Shown here in pieces: positions 54,545 through 64,000 of a DNA stretch of 64,000 nucleotides. The translations under genes and the position numbers were made by a program. This stretch comes from Phascolarctos cinereus. Its lineage: Eukaryota > Chordata > Mammalia > Diprotodontia > Phascolarctidae. The stretch's first letter is position 1. Every line of letters starts with the position of its first letter. The stretch is taken from the NCBI RefSeq assembly GCF_002099425.1, contig NW_018344105.1:186001-250000 (forward strand). Direction: 5' to 3'. The notes below the pieces were generated by a model, which saw only the letters and a program-made list of their open reading frames with translations, was not told the DNA's origin and did no database searches.

Positions 54545-55175
54545 ATTATTTTTACCTCTTCTACACTTCTAACTTAATGTCTTCCCTCTCCAAGCTATCT
54601 TCCACAAAACTTCTTCCCACTCTAATCTATCATTTATCCAGGCATCAGTGATTTTCCTAAAGCACAGGTCCAACCTCATCACCTAGCTACTCTGTAAACT
54701 CCAGTGTCTCCCTTTTGCCTCCAGGAGCAAAGACAAAATGCTGTGTCTGGCATTCAAAGCCCTTGATAACCTTGGGAGCTCCTACTTTTTGGTTCTTTTT
54801 ACACTTTTTTTCCTTGACATATACTCTTTGATCCAGTGATACTGGCTTCCTGGCCATATAGAACGAGATACTCCATCCTTTGGCTCTAGGTATCTTCTCA
54901 GGCTGTCCTCCGTGACTGCAATACTCTCCCTTCTCAACTCTGCCTACTGGTTTCTTTGGCTTCCTTTAAATTGTGACTAAAATTATATCTTCTACAGGAA
55001 GCCTTTCCCAACCCCCAGTTCTAGTGACTTCCTACTGCTTTTATGTATTTGTTTCTATGCTGTCTCCCTCATTTGATTGAATTCCTTGAGGGCAGGGACT
55101 GTCTTTTGCCTCTTTTTCTCTCCCCACCACTTAGCACAGTGCTTGGCACTTAATAAATGTTACTTGATTGGTTAA
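54545..55175 (+). repeat. L2 LINE 3' end
   Basis: 'aggcatcagtgattttccta' (54641), 'tctggcattcaaagcccttg' (54747), 'ttccttgagggcagggactg' (55082) and the terminus 'ggcacttaataaatgttact'. Complete 3' end. Confidence 0.93.
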
Positions 55176-55479
55176 AAGCTAAATGTTTCTGACAGCTTGT
55201 AAAGCTCATACCAGGAGGGTAGCTATCAGACTTTGCCATAGATAAGACCACTTAGAGTACACTGAAAGTTGATGGCTCCTTAGCCTGAGTCTCTTCCCTC
55301 CCTGTTAGATCTTTGGAGAACAAAACACTATTCTAAGAAAGCGTCAACATATATTGGAGATGAAGACCAAACAAGGATCAGTATTCTCTCTGGAAATGTG
55401 CAGACCCTGGCCCTACCACAAAGGAAGTCAGGAAGTAAGACTGGGTGAATGAATAAATAAAAAAGACACCAGTAGTAAA
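55176..55479. other. Unassigned, possibly L1 5' sequence
   Basis: Lies between an L2 terminus and recognisable L1 ORF1 text; it could be a decayed L1 5' UTR, but no motif confirms this. Confidence 0.35.
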
Positions 55480-58400
55480 GAGCTGTTATGGAGACTGAGA
55501 AGTCCCAAATGCAAACTGAAAAAAAAAAATAGAATAACTCTACAATATCTATAAGCCAAACATCAAAAAAAAAACCAACCCATTCATATCTTGGACACAA
55601 AATAAACTAGAATTCCTAGAAGAAATGAAGTGATACTTAAAAGAATTAGAGAAAAATGAAAATGTTAGAGGAAAAATTTGGAAGGAGAATAATAGCTTAG
55701 TTTTTGTTTTTCAGTCATGTTCGACTCAGTCATAACCTTGTGGACCATACTGTCCATGAAGTTTTATTGGCAAAGATACTGGAGTAGTTTGTCATTTTCT
55801 TCTCCAGTGGATTGGGTAAAGAGAAGTTAAGTGATTTGCCCAGGGTAGCACAGCTGGTAAAAGTTCTGTGGCCAAATTTGAACTCAGGTTTTCCCAATTC
55901 CAGGCCCAGTGCTCTGTCCTCTGAGCCATCTAGCTGCCCTAGTAGCTTAGTATAAAAAGCTTGAAACCTTATTTAAGTAATGAATGCCTTAAAAATTAGC
56001 ATGGACCAAATGGAAGTTAACATCCCATTAGACAACAAGGAATGTCAAAACATTGTCAAAAGATTAAGGGGAAAAAAAAGAAAAATATGGTATTTCATAT
56101 AACAAAGACTTGACATGGAATGCAGGTCAAGGAGAATAAAAATCTAAGACTCATTGGGATACATGAGATTCATAACTAAAAATGGAATCTGGGCACCGTG
56201 TTTCAAGAAAATATGAATGAAAATGGCTCAGACTTATGAGAGCCAAAGGACAAAATGAAAACAGAATCTACATTTCCTAAAATAATTCTCAAAATGAAAG
56301 CTCCCAGGAACATCATAGAAAAATCCAGAGCTGGTAGTTCAAAGAAAAAAATCCTTCAAGTTTCCATAAAGAAAGAGTTCAAGTATGTTAGCAGCTACCA
56401 ATATAAAGGAACAAAGAAGATGGAATAAAATATTCTGAATGTTCTAAGATACAGACTTATAACCAAGAATAACTTAGCCACCAAGCAACAATCTTTTAAT
56501 AAAATAGAGAACTTCTAAGCATTCCTGTTGAAAAGACTGGAGCTGAATAGGAACTGTGAGATACAAACATCAGAATCAAGAGAAACATAGAAAGTAGTAG
56601 GTATGTTTATAGAGTTATAAGGTATTATTCAAGGATGAGCTTACGTTCTAATAGGAGGAAAAGAGATGTGTCTCCTCAGAGCTAAAATATCATTAAGGGT
56701 CACAACAGGAGTTCAGTAATACAGGGAACCTATGATAGGATTTATTATGTTATGATCCATCTTAAGGAAAATGGGGGGGGCAGTATAGTAAAAAAGAAAG
56801 GGTGAGGAAGGTAGGGAAATATACCATCTCAAATAATTTGGGTGTTGTACAAGTAGAGGACTACATAAATAAGAAGGAAAGGGTGTGTGGAGGGGGAATA
56901 GGCATTCCTTGAACCTTGCTGTTATCTGAACTGGTCAAAGGAAGGTAAAATGCACCCACACGCTTGCACACAAAGAGTTAAATGTAGAACTATATTCAAC
57001 TCAACGGGGAAACAGATTTAGAAATAGAACACTTAACCTCAGAAAAAGAAATTGCAAAAGTCATAAATGAATGACCTTAGTAGGCAAGGAATTATAACAC
57101 AAGATGGTTTTATAAGCAAATGTTATCAGACATTTCAAAAAACTATTAATTTTAATATTACCTAAATTACAAAAATAGGAAGAGAAAGGGTTCTATTAGA
57201 CTCTTTTCTATGGTAACTTGATATGATACAATATGATATTGATACTTAAGTCAGATTAATAGAGGAGAAAAAGTACAATTATCCCTAGTGAACATTTATG
57301 CAAAAATTATAAATAAAATATGAGTAGAGAGGCTACTGTAGCCTATTAAAATATTATACATTATGAATTGGTTGAATTTTTACAGGAATGCAGCATTCAA
57401 AATTAGGAAAATTATAAAATCACATTATGCTGATAGATGCAGAAAAGTCTTCTGACAACATTCAATACCAAGTTCTGTTAAAAACGTTAGAAAGCACAGT
57501 AATAATTATGCTTTTCCTTAATATGTATAATAGTATCTATCTAAAACCAAGAGCCAGAATTATATGTAGCAAAGATAGGCCTTTCGAATAAGATCAGTAG
57601 GAAAGCAAGGATGTCCATTATCACCAGCAATATTTGACATAGTACTAAAAATGCTAACTATAGAAATGAGGAAAAAATAAATTGTGTGAACAAGAAATAG
57701 GTAAAGAGGAAACAAAATTATTGGTTCTTGCAAATGTGATGGTTTACTTTGTGAAATTTAGTAAATGAACTAAAAATAATTGAAACAACACCTTTAGCAT
57801 ACTTGTAGGATGTAAAGTACATCCACATAAATTATCAGTATTTCTGCATATTACCAACAAAACTAAGCAGGAAGATATTCAGTTCATTCAAATAATAAAT
57901 ATAGATTATATAAATTCAAAATAAATTCAAAATTTCAAATATAAATTCATTCAAAATGAATATGTATTATATAAAATGAGAGTCTACATAACTAGAAATA
58001 CAGAGGTACTGCGTGAATAAAGCTATAAAACACTTTATAGAAATGCCAATGTACATAAGTGGAGAAATATTAACCACTCATGGATAGACCCTGCCAATAT
58101 AATAAAAATGATGATACTGCTTTAAATTATTATACTAATCAAACTACCAAAGGGTAATCTTATGAAGCTAAGGAGAATTATGTTTAGTGTCATTTGGAGG
58201 AAGAAAAGGTCAAGAATCTTAAGGAACATAATGAAAAAAGGGGGAAGCAGGAGAAGTTAGAAGTGTCAGATTTTAAAGGGTACTATAAAGCAGTGATCAT
58301 CAAAATGATTTGGTACTAGTTAAAAGTAGAGTTGATCAGTGAAAGAGATTAGGTGGGTACTTAATATAGAGAAGAAAACAAACACAGTAGTCTTGTATTT

Positions 58401-59620
58401 GATAAATCCAAAAACCTCAGCTAATGGGGCAAGGACTCAGTATTTGACTAAAAAGTACTGCTAAACCTGGAAAGTCTCACACAAATTAGCTTTAGGTCAG
58501 CACCTTGCAACACATGCCAAAGCATGCTCTGAACAGATACATGTCTTAGATATAAAAGTTCACATCATAAATAAGTCAGAGGAACAAGGAAGAAATCACC
58601 TTTCCCTTCTAGGGATAGGGTAAGAGTTCATGACCAAAAAAAGGACAGAAGAGATCACAGATGATAAAGTGAAGAATTCTGATTTTATAAAATTAAAAAA
58701 AAAAACCTTTTGCAAAAACCGAACCAGTGTAACTAATATCACAAGGAAAAAACTGGGGCAAAATTTTTGCAGTTTCTCTGGTTTTCCAAGATATATAAAG
58801 AGCTAATTCAAATTTATGCTACCAATGGCCATTCCCTAATTGATGAACAGGCAGTTTTTGAAGGAAGAAATCTAAACTATCAGCAACCATATTTAAAAAA
58901 TCCTCCAAATGTTAGAGGAAGTGTGGGAAAACAAGTACATTAATGTATTGTTGGTAAAGCTATGAGTTCATCCGGCCATTTTGGAAACCAGTTTGAAATT
59001 GTGCTTGAAAAGTCACTGAACTGTACATAAATTTTGACCCAATCATACAATACTAGATCTCTACCACAAAGACATCAAAGAAAGAGGAAAAAGACCAGTC
59101 CGTATCAAAATATTATATTAACTCTTTTTATAGTGGAATTGAACAGGATGTGAAGGGGGGTGCCCATCAATAGAAGACTAATTGAACAAATTATGGTATA
59201 TGAATGCAATGGAATATTATTGCCTATAAGAAATGATGAAAGACATGGTTTCAGGGAAACCTAATGATATCTTTATAAACTAATGTGGAGTAAAGTGGGT
59301 AGAATCAGGAGAAAAAAATTATACAGCAACAAAAACATTGTAGAGGTAAACAACTTTGAAAGACTTAAGGTTTCTGATCAATGTAATGACCATCTACACT
59401 TCTAGAGTATTGTTGATAAAGCATGCTATCACTTCCTGACAGAGAAGATAGACCCAGGATGTAGAACAAGACATATGCTACTAGGTTTACTGTGCATATT
59501 TGTTTTAAGGATTTTGGGGGGGAGGGTTTTAGATATTAATTGAGAAAGGTAGGTGGGGATAGGCTTGAAAAAAATTAGAACAGAAAGAAGACTAGAATGA
59601 ATCACAGACAAGCAGGAAAG
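55480..59620 (+). repeat. Old L1 LINE: ORF1, reverse transcriptase part of ORF2, 3' UTR; endonuclease missing
   Basis: ORF1: lysine-rich coiled coil (about 55610-56020) and RNA-binding part ('aaggacaaaatgaaaacaga', 56245; 'ataaccaagaataacttagc', 56459). After a spacer (56600-57010), ORF2 text begins only at the region upstream of the reverse transcriptase (57020 on), so the roughly 700-bp endonuclease portion is absent. The reverse transcriptase keeps GCPLSPAIFDIVLKML (57609-57656), but the catalytic box reads LANVMVYF near 57725, without the paired aspartates. The C-terminal part (58800-59330) and a 3' UTR follow. Many stops and frameshifts. An RTE-tailed SINE lies inside at 55701-55940. Confidence 0.88.
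55701..55940 (-). mobile_element. RTE-tailed tRNA-derived SINE inserted in L1 ORF1
   Basis: The left end is the RTE-like tail ('cagtcatgttcgactcagtc', 'ggcaaagatactggagtagt'), then the core ('ggtagcacagctgg') and the tRNA-derived head ending 'atctagctgccct'. 'aatagcttag' (55691-55700) and 'agtagcttag' (55941-55950) form a 10-base duplication with one mismatch. The tail resembles RTE/BovB 3' ends, which explains mobilisation by RTE. Confidence 0.95.
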
Positions 59621-59624
59621 CTTT

Positions 59625-60620
59625 GAAAATTATTAGGAATTTTTATCTACTTCAAAAGAAAAGCAAACTCTGTGTAATAAAAGCTCACATTTTCAAGTGC
59701 AGTCCCCTCCCATTCTACAATGCATATGGAAATACAAATTTTTGGAGTGGTTTTAATTGAGATGAAAAAATTTAAATAAAAAGCAAATCCTAAATTGCTG
59801 TGTACAAATATAAGGGTTGTGTATCTCTGTCGTTATTGTACAGCTCAACCTATGGCTTTAGAAGTTAGCCAATGTTTTTTTTTTTTTTGCTAAAACAAGT
59901 CACCTAACTTTGTTGAACACATTTCTGTGTGTATTATCCCAACCTTCTCCCCAAGATACACGTGAGTGCATAGAAACATGGTGAGAATTCTCTCATTAGA
60001 TAACATTACACCATAGCCTGGAAAATCTCATGATACTGTTTTGCTTCCACTGTCAACAAATGGCCAGAACTCCCATTGTTCTTTCCTCTCATACTTTGTT
60101 ATTTCAGGGAATGTGTAATCAAAGGCTAGTTCCCCAACATGTATCCTATGGCAGTAAATCTTTGTGTAAAATGCCTTTTACACGGTGGAAATCGTGTATG
60201 TGTGTTTTTTAAGTACTGGCTGCCTAAATCTGTTTTTTTTTTTCTTTTGAGTTTAAGTTGTGTTTCCAATGACCTTTTGCCTTTGTTGGAGGGAGAGTGG
60301 GGACAATCCAAACTGCTGATTCTTGAATTTATTTTAATTGTCTTATTTCCTTTACTGAGGTACAGGTAGAAATAGGAGATTAGAAAAATCAGTCCTGGAA
60401 AGCACTCAGATTTTATATGGCGTTTAATTTCTGCAAACCAGCACCAAAAAAAAAATATCAGAGTTTTGTTTTTCTTAAACAGTTGGCATGGACCAAAACT
60501 CCACTGAAAAAAAGTTAGAAAAACCCTAAGCCATTCATATTAGAAAATATAAAAATTACACTGAAAATTGGAATTTTCGGTTATAAATTTGCTTTGAAAT
60601 ACTTAGCTTATGTGAAATGT
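59625..60620. other. Unassigned sequence
   Basis: About 1 kb without a recognised repeat, apart from T and A runs. Open frames (for example 60139-60369) have no recognised family. Confidence 0.4.
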
Positions 60621-60625
60621 CATGG

Positions 60626-60769
60626 TTTTTCTTGAGAAGTAGAGCTGTGCCAATTCTTTTTATTGAAATCCAAGACAAATAATGTATCTGAAATCAAAGT
60701 ATACAATTGGTTGGGTTTTTTTTTTTACTTTTAAAAAGGAAGAATTGGCACAATTCTACTCAAGAAAAA
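60626..60769. repeat. Inverted repeat, arms of about 35 bp
   Basis: 'tttttcttgagaagtagagc' followed by 'tgtgccaattctttt' (60626-60660) is the near reverse complement of 60736-60769 ('gaattggcacaattctactc' with flanks), apart from a two-base gap and few mismatches. The spacer is about 75 bases. Family unknown. Confidence 0.85.
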
Positions 60770-61334
60770 TGATGAGTAATCTAATAGGGTGAAACCAACT
60801 ATCTCTATATGAATTATTGCCTGCATGGATCTTGCAACATTTTCATTTAACATTTTCACAAGAATGGCATAAATAATAATCATAGAGTTGAAGGAACCTT
60901 AATAAGAATAAAATTTCTTCTCATTTCTTCTCTCCCTCCTCCATCTCCTTACCTTATCCTTCAAGCAGAGTTTTCCTGAGTAGATTAGAAGTATGGCAGT
61001 TGGCTAAAGGGGATGCCACCTTTATCTTTTCTGGTTATTCCTGAACACAACCCCAAGATCTTGAGAGATGGGGAAAGGGATAGGACTTAAGTGTACAGTC
61101 TATGTTCCAGAAATTTTCCTCTTCTCATGTACACCATTGGGTGCTACCTTTCAGCTAAACTCAAAAGTTAGAGCAGGATGAGATGTCCACAGCTAGTCTC
61201 AGCTTGCTATGCTTGTTGCAGTGACTATTCATTTAGAAAGCCCAGAAAATAAGGGTGGTTTTCTGTTAATTGACCATGTAGAGGTTTTTGTGTTCCCTCA
61301 GATACAATGTCAATGAAGATCAATGCTAAATGCT
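60770..61334. other. Unassigned sequence
   Basis: 'atcatagagttgaaggaacc' near 60880 may be the start of a decayed MIR or CR1 end. Nothing else recognised. Confidence 0.4.
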
Positions 61335-62040
61335 TGGAAATTCAGTTCAGTATATTTTTTATTAAGAGTCTACAAGAGGCTAGAGATATAAAGTTAAAGA
61401 ACTATTCCCTACTCTCAAGGAGCTTATATTTTAAGAAGGGAGGGAACAAGAACACGGATAAGTGTAATAAAGGGCAGAGGAAAGGAAAAGAATAGATGGA
61501 GCTCTAGGGAAGTCTGCTGTGGGAGAGAATCAATGAACAAACATTTAAGAAAGGCACAGTAATAGACTCTAACGATAAAAAAAGACCAAAATAAAACAGT
61601 CCTAGCACTCAAGCAGCTTACATTCTCTCTGGGGAGGTGATATGTATGTCCTTAGTTATATACAGACTAGATGTGGGGTGGATCTTTGGAGAGGGAAGAA
61701 AGGACAATAGACACTAGAGGGATGAGGATCTTCGTGAGGGAGGCTAAGCTGAATTAATCTTGAAGGGAAGTAGAACTTCTGGGAGGTGGAATTGAAGAAG
61801 GGGTTCATTCCAGAATATGGGGCATTGTGTCTAAGGAATAGTAACAAGTCAAAGTGGCTAGGCAGTATAGTGTATGAAGGATGGTAGTGGATTATAAGGC
61901 TTGCAAGATTAGTTAGGAGCAGATTGTAAAGGGCTTTAAATGACAAACAATAGTTTATATTTGCTCCTAGGGGTAATAAGGAGCCAGTCTAGTTTCTTGA
62001 ACAGGGAGTGACTGCTAAGAACTGGGGACTGTTCTATGGA
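61335..62040 (-). repeat. L2 LINE, two reverse 3' ends in a row
   Basis: The first 3' terminus at about 61340-61500 ('tattaagagtctacaagagg', 'ctctcaaggagcttatattt') is followed by a second one from about 61538 ('gaacaaacatttaagaaagg', 'agcactcaagcagcttacat'), which runs on through 'gaagggaagtagaacttctg' and 'gattgtaaagggctttaaat' (61922) to about 62040. This indicates two L2 insertions, or one inserted into another. Confidence 0.8.
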
Positions 62041-62395
62041 GAATGTCCCATGGAGGACATTGTATCCATGCTGATCTTTGAAGGAAGAGAAGATAAGGAT
62101 TCTGAAAGGCAACTGTCAGGACAGAACACATTCCAGATATAGTGGTCAGCCTGTTCCTAATACAAGGAAATGGAATGTCTAGTTCAAGCAAGTGGTCCCA
62201 TTACTCTGGAACTTAGAGGGAATGAAGGGGAGTAGCAAAATAAAACTGGAGAAATAGGTTGGTGCCAAATTGGTTGGGTTTTTTTGTTTTGTTTTGTTTT
62301 TGCTTTTTGGAGTTACAGACTTTTGAGCTCTTCCATGTAGGGAACTCCTAGTATGCCAACTACCCCCTCTTAGGCATATCTACAATGCATCTGTA
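62041..62395. other. Unassigned sequence with a (GTTTT)n run
   Basis: gttttgttttg run at about 62283-62310. No repeat family recognised. Confidence 0.45.
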
Positions 62396-62399
62396 ACTT

Positions 62400-62530
62400 C
62401 TAATCTTAAAGATTGTCATGGAGCACTGAGAACTTAAGTGTCCCCATTGTCACATGGCCAGTATATGTCAAAGGCATGCCTGCCCCTAGTTTTCTCGGTC
62501 TCCAAGGCCAGCCCTTCATCACCTTCTGCA
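62400..62530 (-). repeat. MIR-type SINE fragment
   Basis: 'cattgtcacatggccagtat' and 'ggtctccaaggccagccctt' keep the order of the reverse MIR 3' half. Confidence 0.65.
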
Positions 62531-62714
62531 TGCTGTCTTTGCTGCCAGATTGGTGATTACTTTTACTATCAGACCTTAAGGTGTTTGCATTTTATCCTAG
62601 TGACAATAAGAAGCCCCCCAAAATTTTTGAACCAGTGAGTAGTGTGCTCCTCTTTCAATTTTTAGTTGCCATTATCCTTGGGAAATAGGTCATTGATTAT
62701 TACAGGATCCTCAT

Positions 62715-62900
62715 GTTTAGTTGTGGAAGGGACTTTAGGGATCATCTGATCCCAACCTCTTCATTCAACACATGTGGAGACTGAGTCCTAGAGAAGTTGA
62801 GTCACTTTCTCAAGTACATAAAAAGGTCACAAGTTTCACGGACAGTAAGTTGCAGACCTGGAGTAAACCAGTTTATTCTTTGTCTTCCATCAGAAGCATT
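62715..62900 (-). repeat. MIR-type SINE
   Basis: 'ggaagggactttagggatca', 'tctgatcccaacctcttcat', 'cctagagaagttgagtcact' and 'ttgcagacctggagtaaa'. Confidence 0.75.
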
Positions 62901-62904
62901 AAGA

Positions 62905-64000
62905 TCAATGTTTAGCTACTTTTCAGATATCAGACTGTAGGAAGTCATCATTTAGGCTTTCCTAGCTGATCCAGAATCTTTTTATGTCTTTTCTGTTTTC
63001 TGAAGCATTTTTTCCTTCGTTTTCTTTGGGTAGTCGTCAGATGTGTCCCCTCTTTGGCAGTATGGTAAGATAGAAGGCACATGAAAATTCATGGACCACT
63101 TAATGGTCTGATGATGACGGCAAGGAAAGTTCCCATTTCTCTTGAGATTTCTTGTGGACCATCATTTCAAAAGAGTCAAGTAGAAGTACAGGCTTCCATG
63201 GAGAGCTGTTAAATGGGCGCTTGGGTTTTACTGAAGTGTTTCCTGATTTGGTCCCTCGATGTTTATAACTGCTATTGGTTAATTACATGAATTGCTTTAG
63301 GTTTCCTTTCAATAAAGTAGTTACTTGGATAACTGATAGTTTTGCTTAAATCCACTTACTTCAGTGAATAATTAACACTTCAGGATCAGAGACTGCTTCA
63401 AGCGTTAAGCCAGATGGAAACTCCATGTGGCTTCATCTTCTAAAAAGTACTGCAAGAGCCAAAATATGAAATGCCACCCTCTTAAAAGTTTAAAATTTGT
63501 ATGAGTTTTATAGTTAAAGTTTGTCAGTTTTTAGCTTGGATGTACCACAATAATAATTCCACAGGAGTGAAAAACAAAGTACAAAGCACCTTTGAGTGAG
63601 CCCAGCTCAGCACTAGATGATAGCTGTGCTAGGATTCCCAAGAATTCAGAGATGTTCATTAGGATTATTTAGCATTTACATGGAAGTGCAGTATTAGCAA
63701 AATATTCATGTACACATTTGGCTCTAGGGGAGAAAATGAGAGCAGTGTAGGATGCCTGAGTACAGTTTCGAGATCTGTCATCTGACAAATGCCATAGCCT
63801 TAGAAATCTGGCTGGGAGCTTTATTTAAAAAGTGAGCACTTCATTCGTGCAGATGTGAGTATAACTGTAGAATTCACTACCTCTGGTACATAAGGCCACC
63901 ACAGTCACCTTTTCAGCATCAGTCTGAGTTGCTGATATAAAAAACTTTCCCTTGCTATTTTATTTAAAATTTTCTTGCTATTAGGCATTATATTGTAGTA
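62905..64000. other. Unassigned, repeat-poor sequence
   Basis: About 1.1 kb to the window edge with no recognised repeat, gene or RNA. Candidate place for conserved non-coding sequence, by absence of repeats only. Confidence 0.4.

Noticed and set aside
1990-62040. An apparent unknown plus-strand family with motif 'gtgctaagc...ctcaaggagct', all on one strand
   Set aside because: Its reverse complement is the L2 3' end. Once recognised, L2 copies occur on both strands and the apparent strand bias disappears.
1-64000. CRISPR array, bacterial operon or toxin system
   Set aside because: Composition, nested LINE/SINE content and microsatellites are those of a mammalian nuclear genome; no regularly spaced repeats or prokaryotic gene structure.

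Overview
This window looks like non-coding DNA from a marsupial (metatherian) nuclear genome, either intergenic or inside very long introns. The evidence is the repeat mixture: L1 elements with marsupial-type 3' ends, an ORF1-only half-L1 (HAL1), an RTE-clade LINE together with tRNA-derived SINEs that carry an RTE-like tail, and a dense background of L2, CR1/L3 and MIR-type SINEs. I cannot settle the species; an Australian marsupial is possible. I found no complete protein-coding gene and no intact structural RNA gene. Two short reading frames flanked by splice-like sites (38614-38747 and 9712-9874, both +) are the only exon candidates, and I could not identify either protein.

Layout. 1-16 kb: an L1 3' end with a MIR inside it, then L2, CR1/L3 and MIR fragments, a small inverted-terminal-repeat transposon (12.7 kb) and two LINEs split by sequence I cannot assign (6.1-7.0 kb and 15.1-15.8 kb). 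16.3-17.5 kb is repeat-poor. 17.5-22.7 kb: an L2 opened by two minus-strand L1 copies, then a third L1 3' end. 23-34 kb: MIR, L2 and CR1 fragments, a truncated minus L1 with a SINE inside it, and several dinucleotide microsatellites, three of them lying at a similar place in L2 copies. 34.1-37.6 kb: a long minus-strand L1 ORF2 segment, then L2. 37.7-43.5 kb: mostly unique sequence, with the exon candidate (38.6 kb), a near-perfect foldback (39.1 kb) and a full-length 7SL (SRP) RNA retrocopy on the minus strand (42.1-42.4 kb).

43.5-51.3 kb is the most structured part. An L1-derived element with most of ORF2 missing, bounded by a degraded target-site duplication, was later hit by a complete HAL1 that has its own 15-bp duplication. 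Directly downstream lies an RTE LINE interrupted by a palindromic hAT-like element. 51.4-59.6 kb: L2, a minus L1 with a SINE inside, L2, and an old plus-strand L1 lacking its endonuclease domain with an RTE-tailed SINE inside. 59.6-64 kb: mostly unique, with an inverted repeat (60.7 kb), L2 and MIR fragments.

The window reads as a layered insertion record. L1 machinery is the expected source of the HAL1 and 7SL copies. RTE machinery is the expected source of the RTE-tailed SINEs. No operons, CRISPR arrays, terminators or other prokaryotic signals were seen, and I recognised no retroviral or other LTR element.
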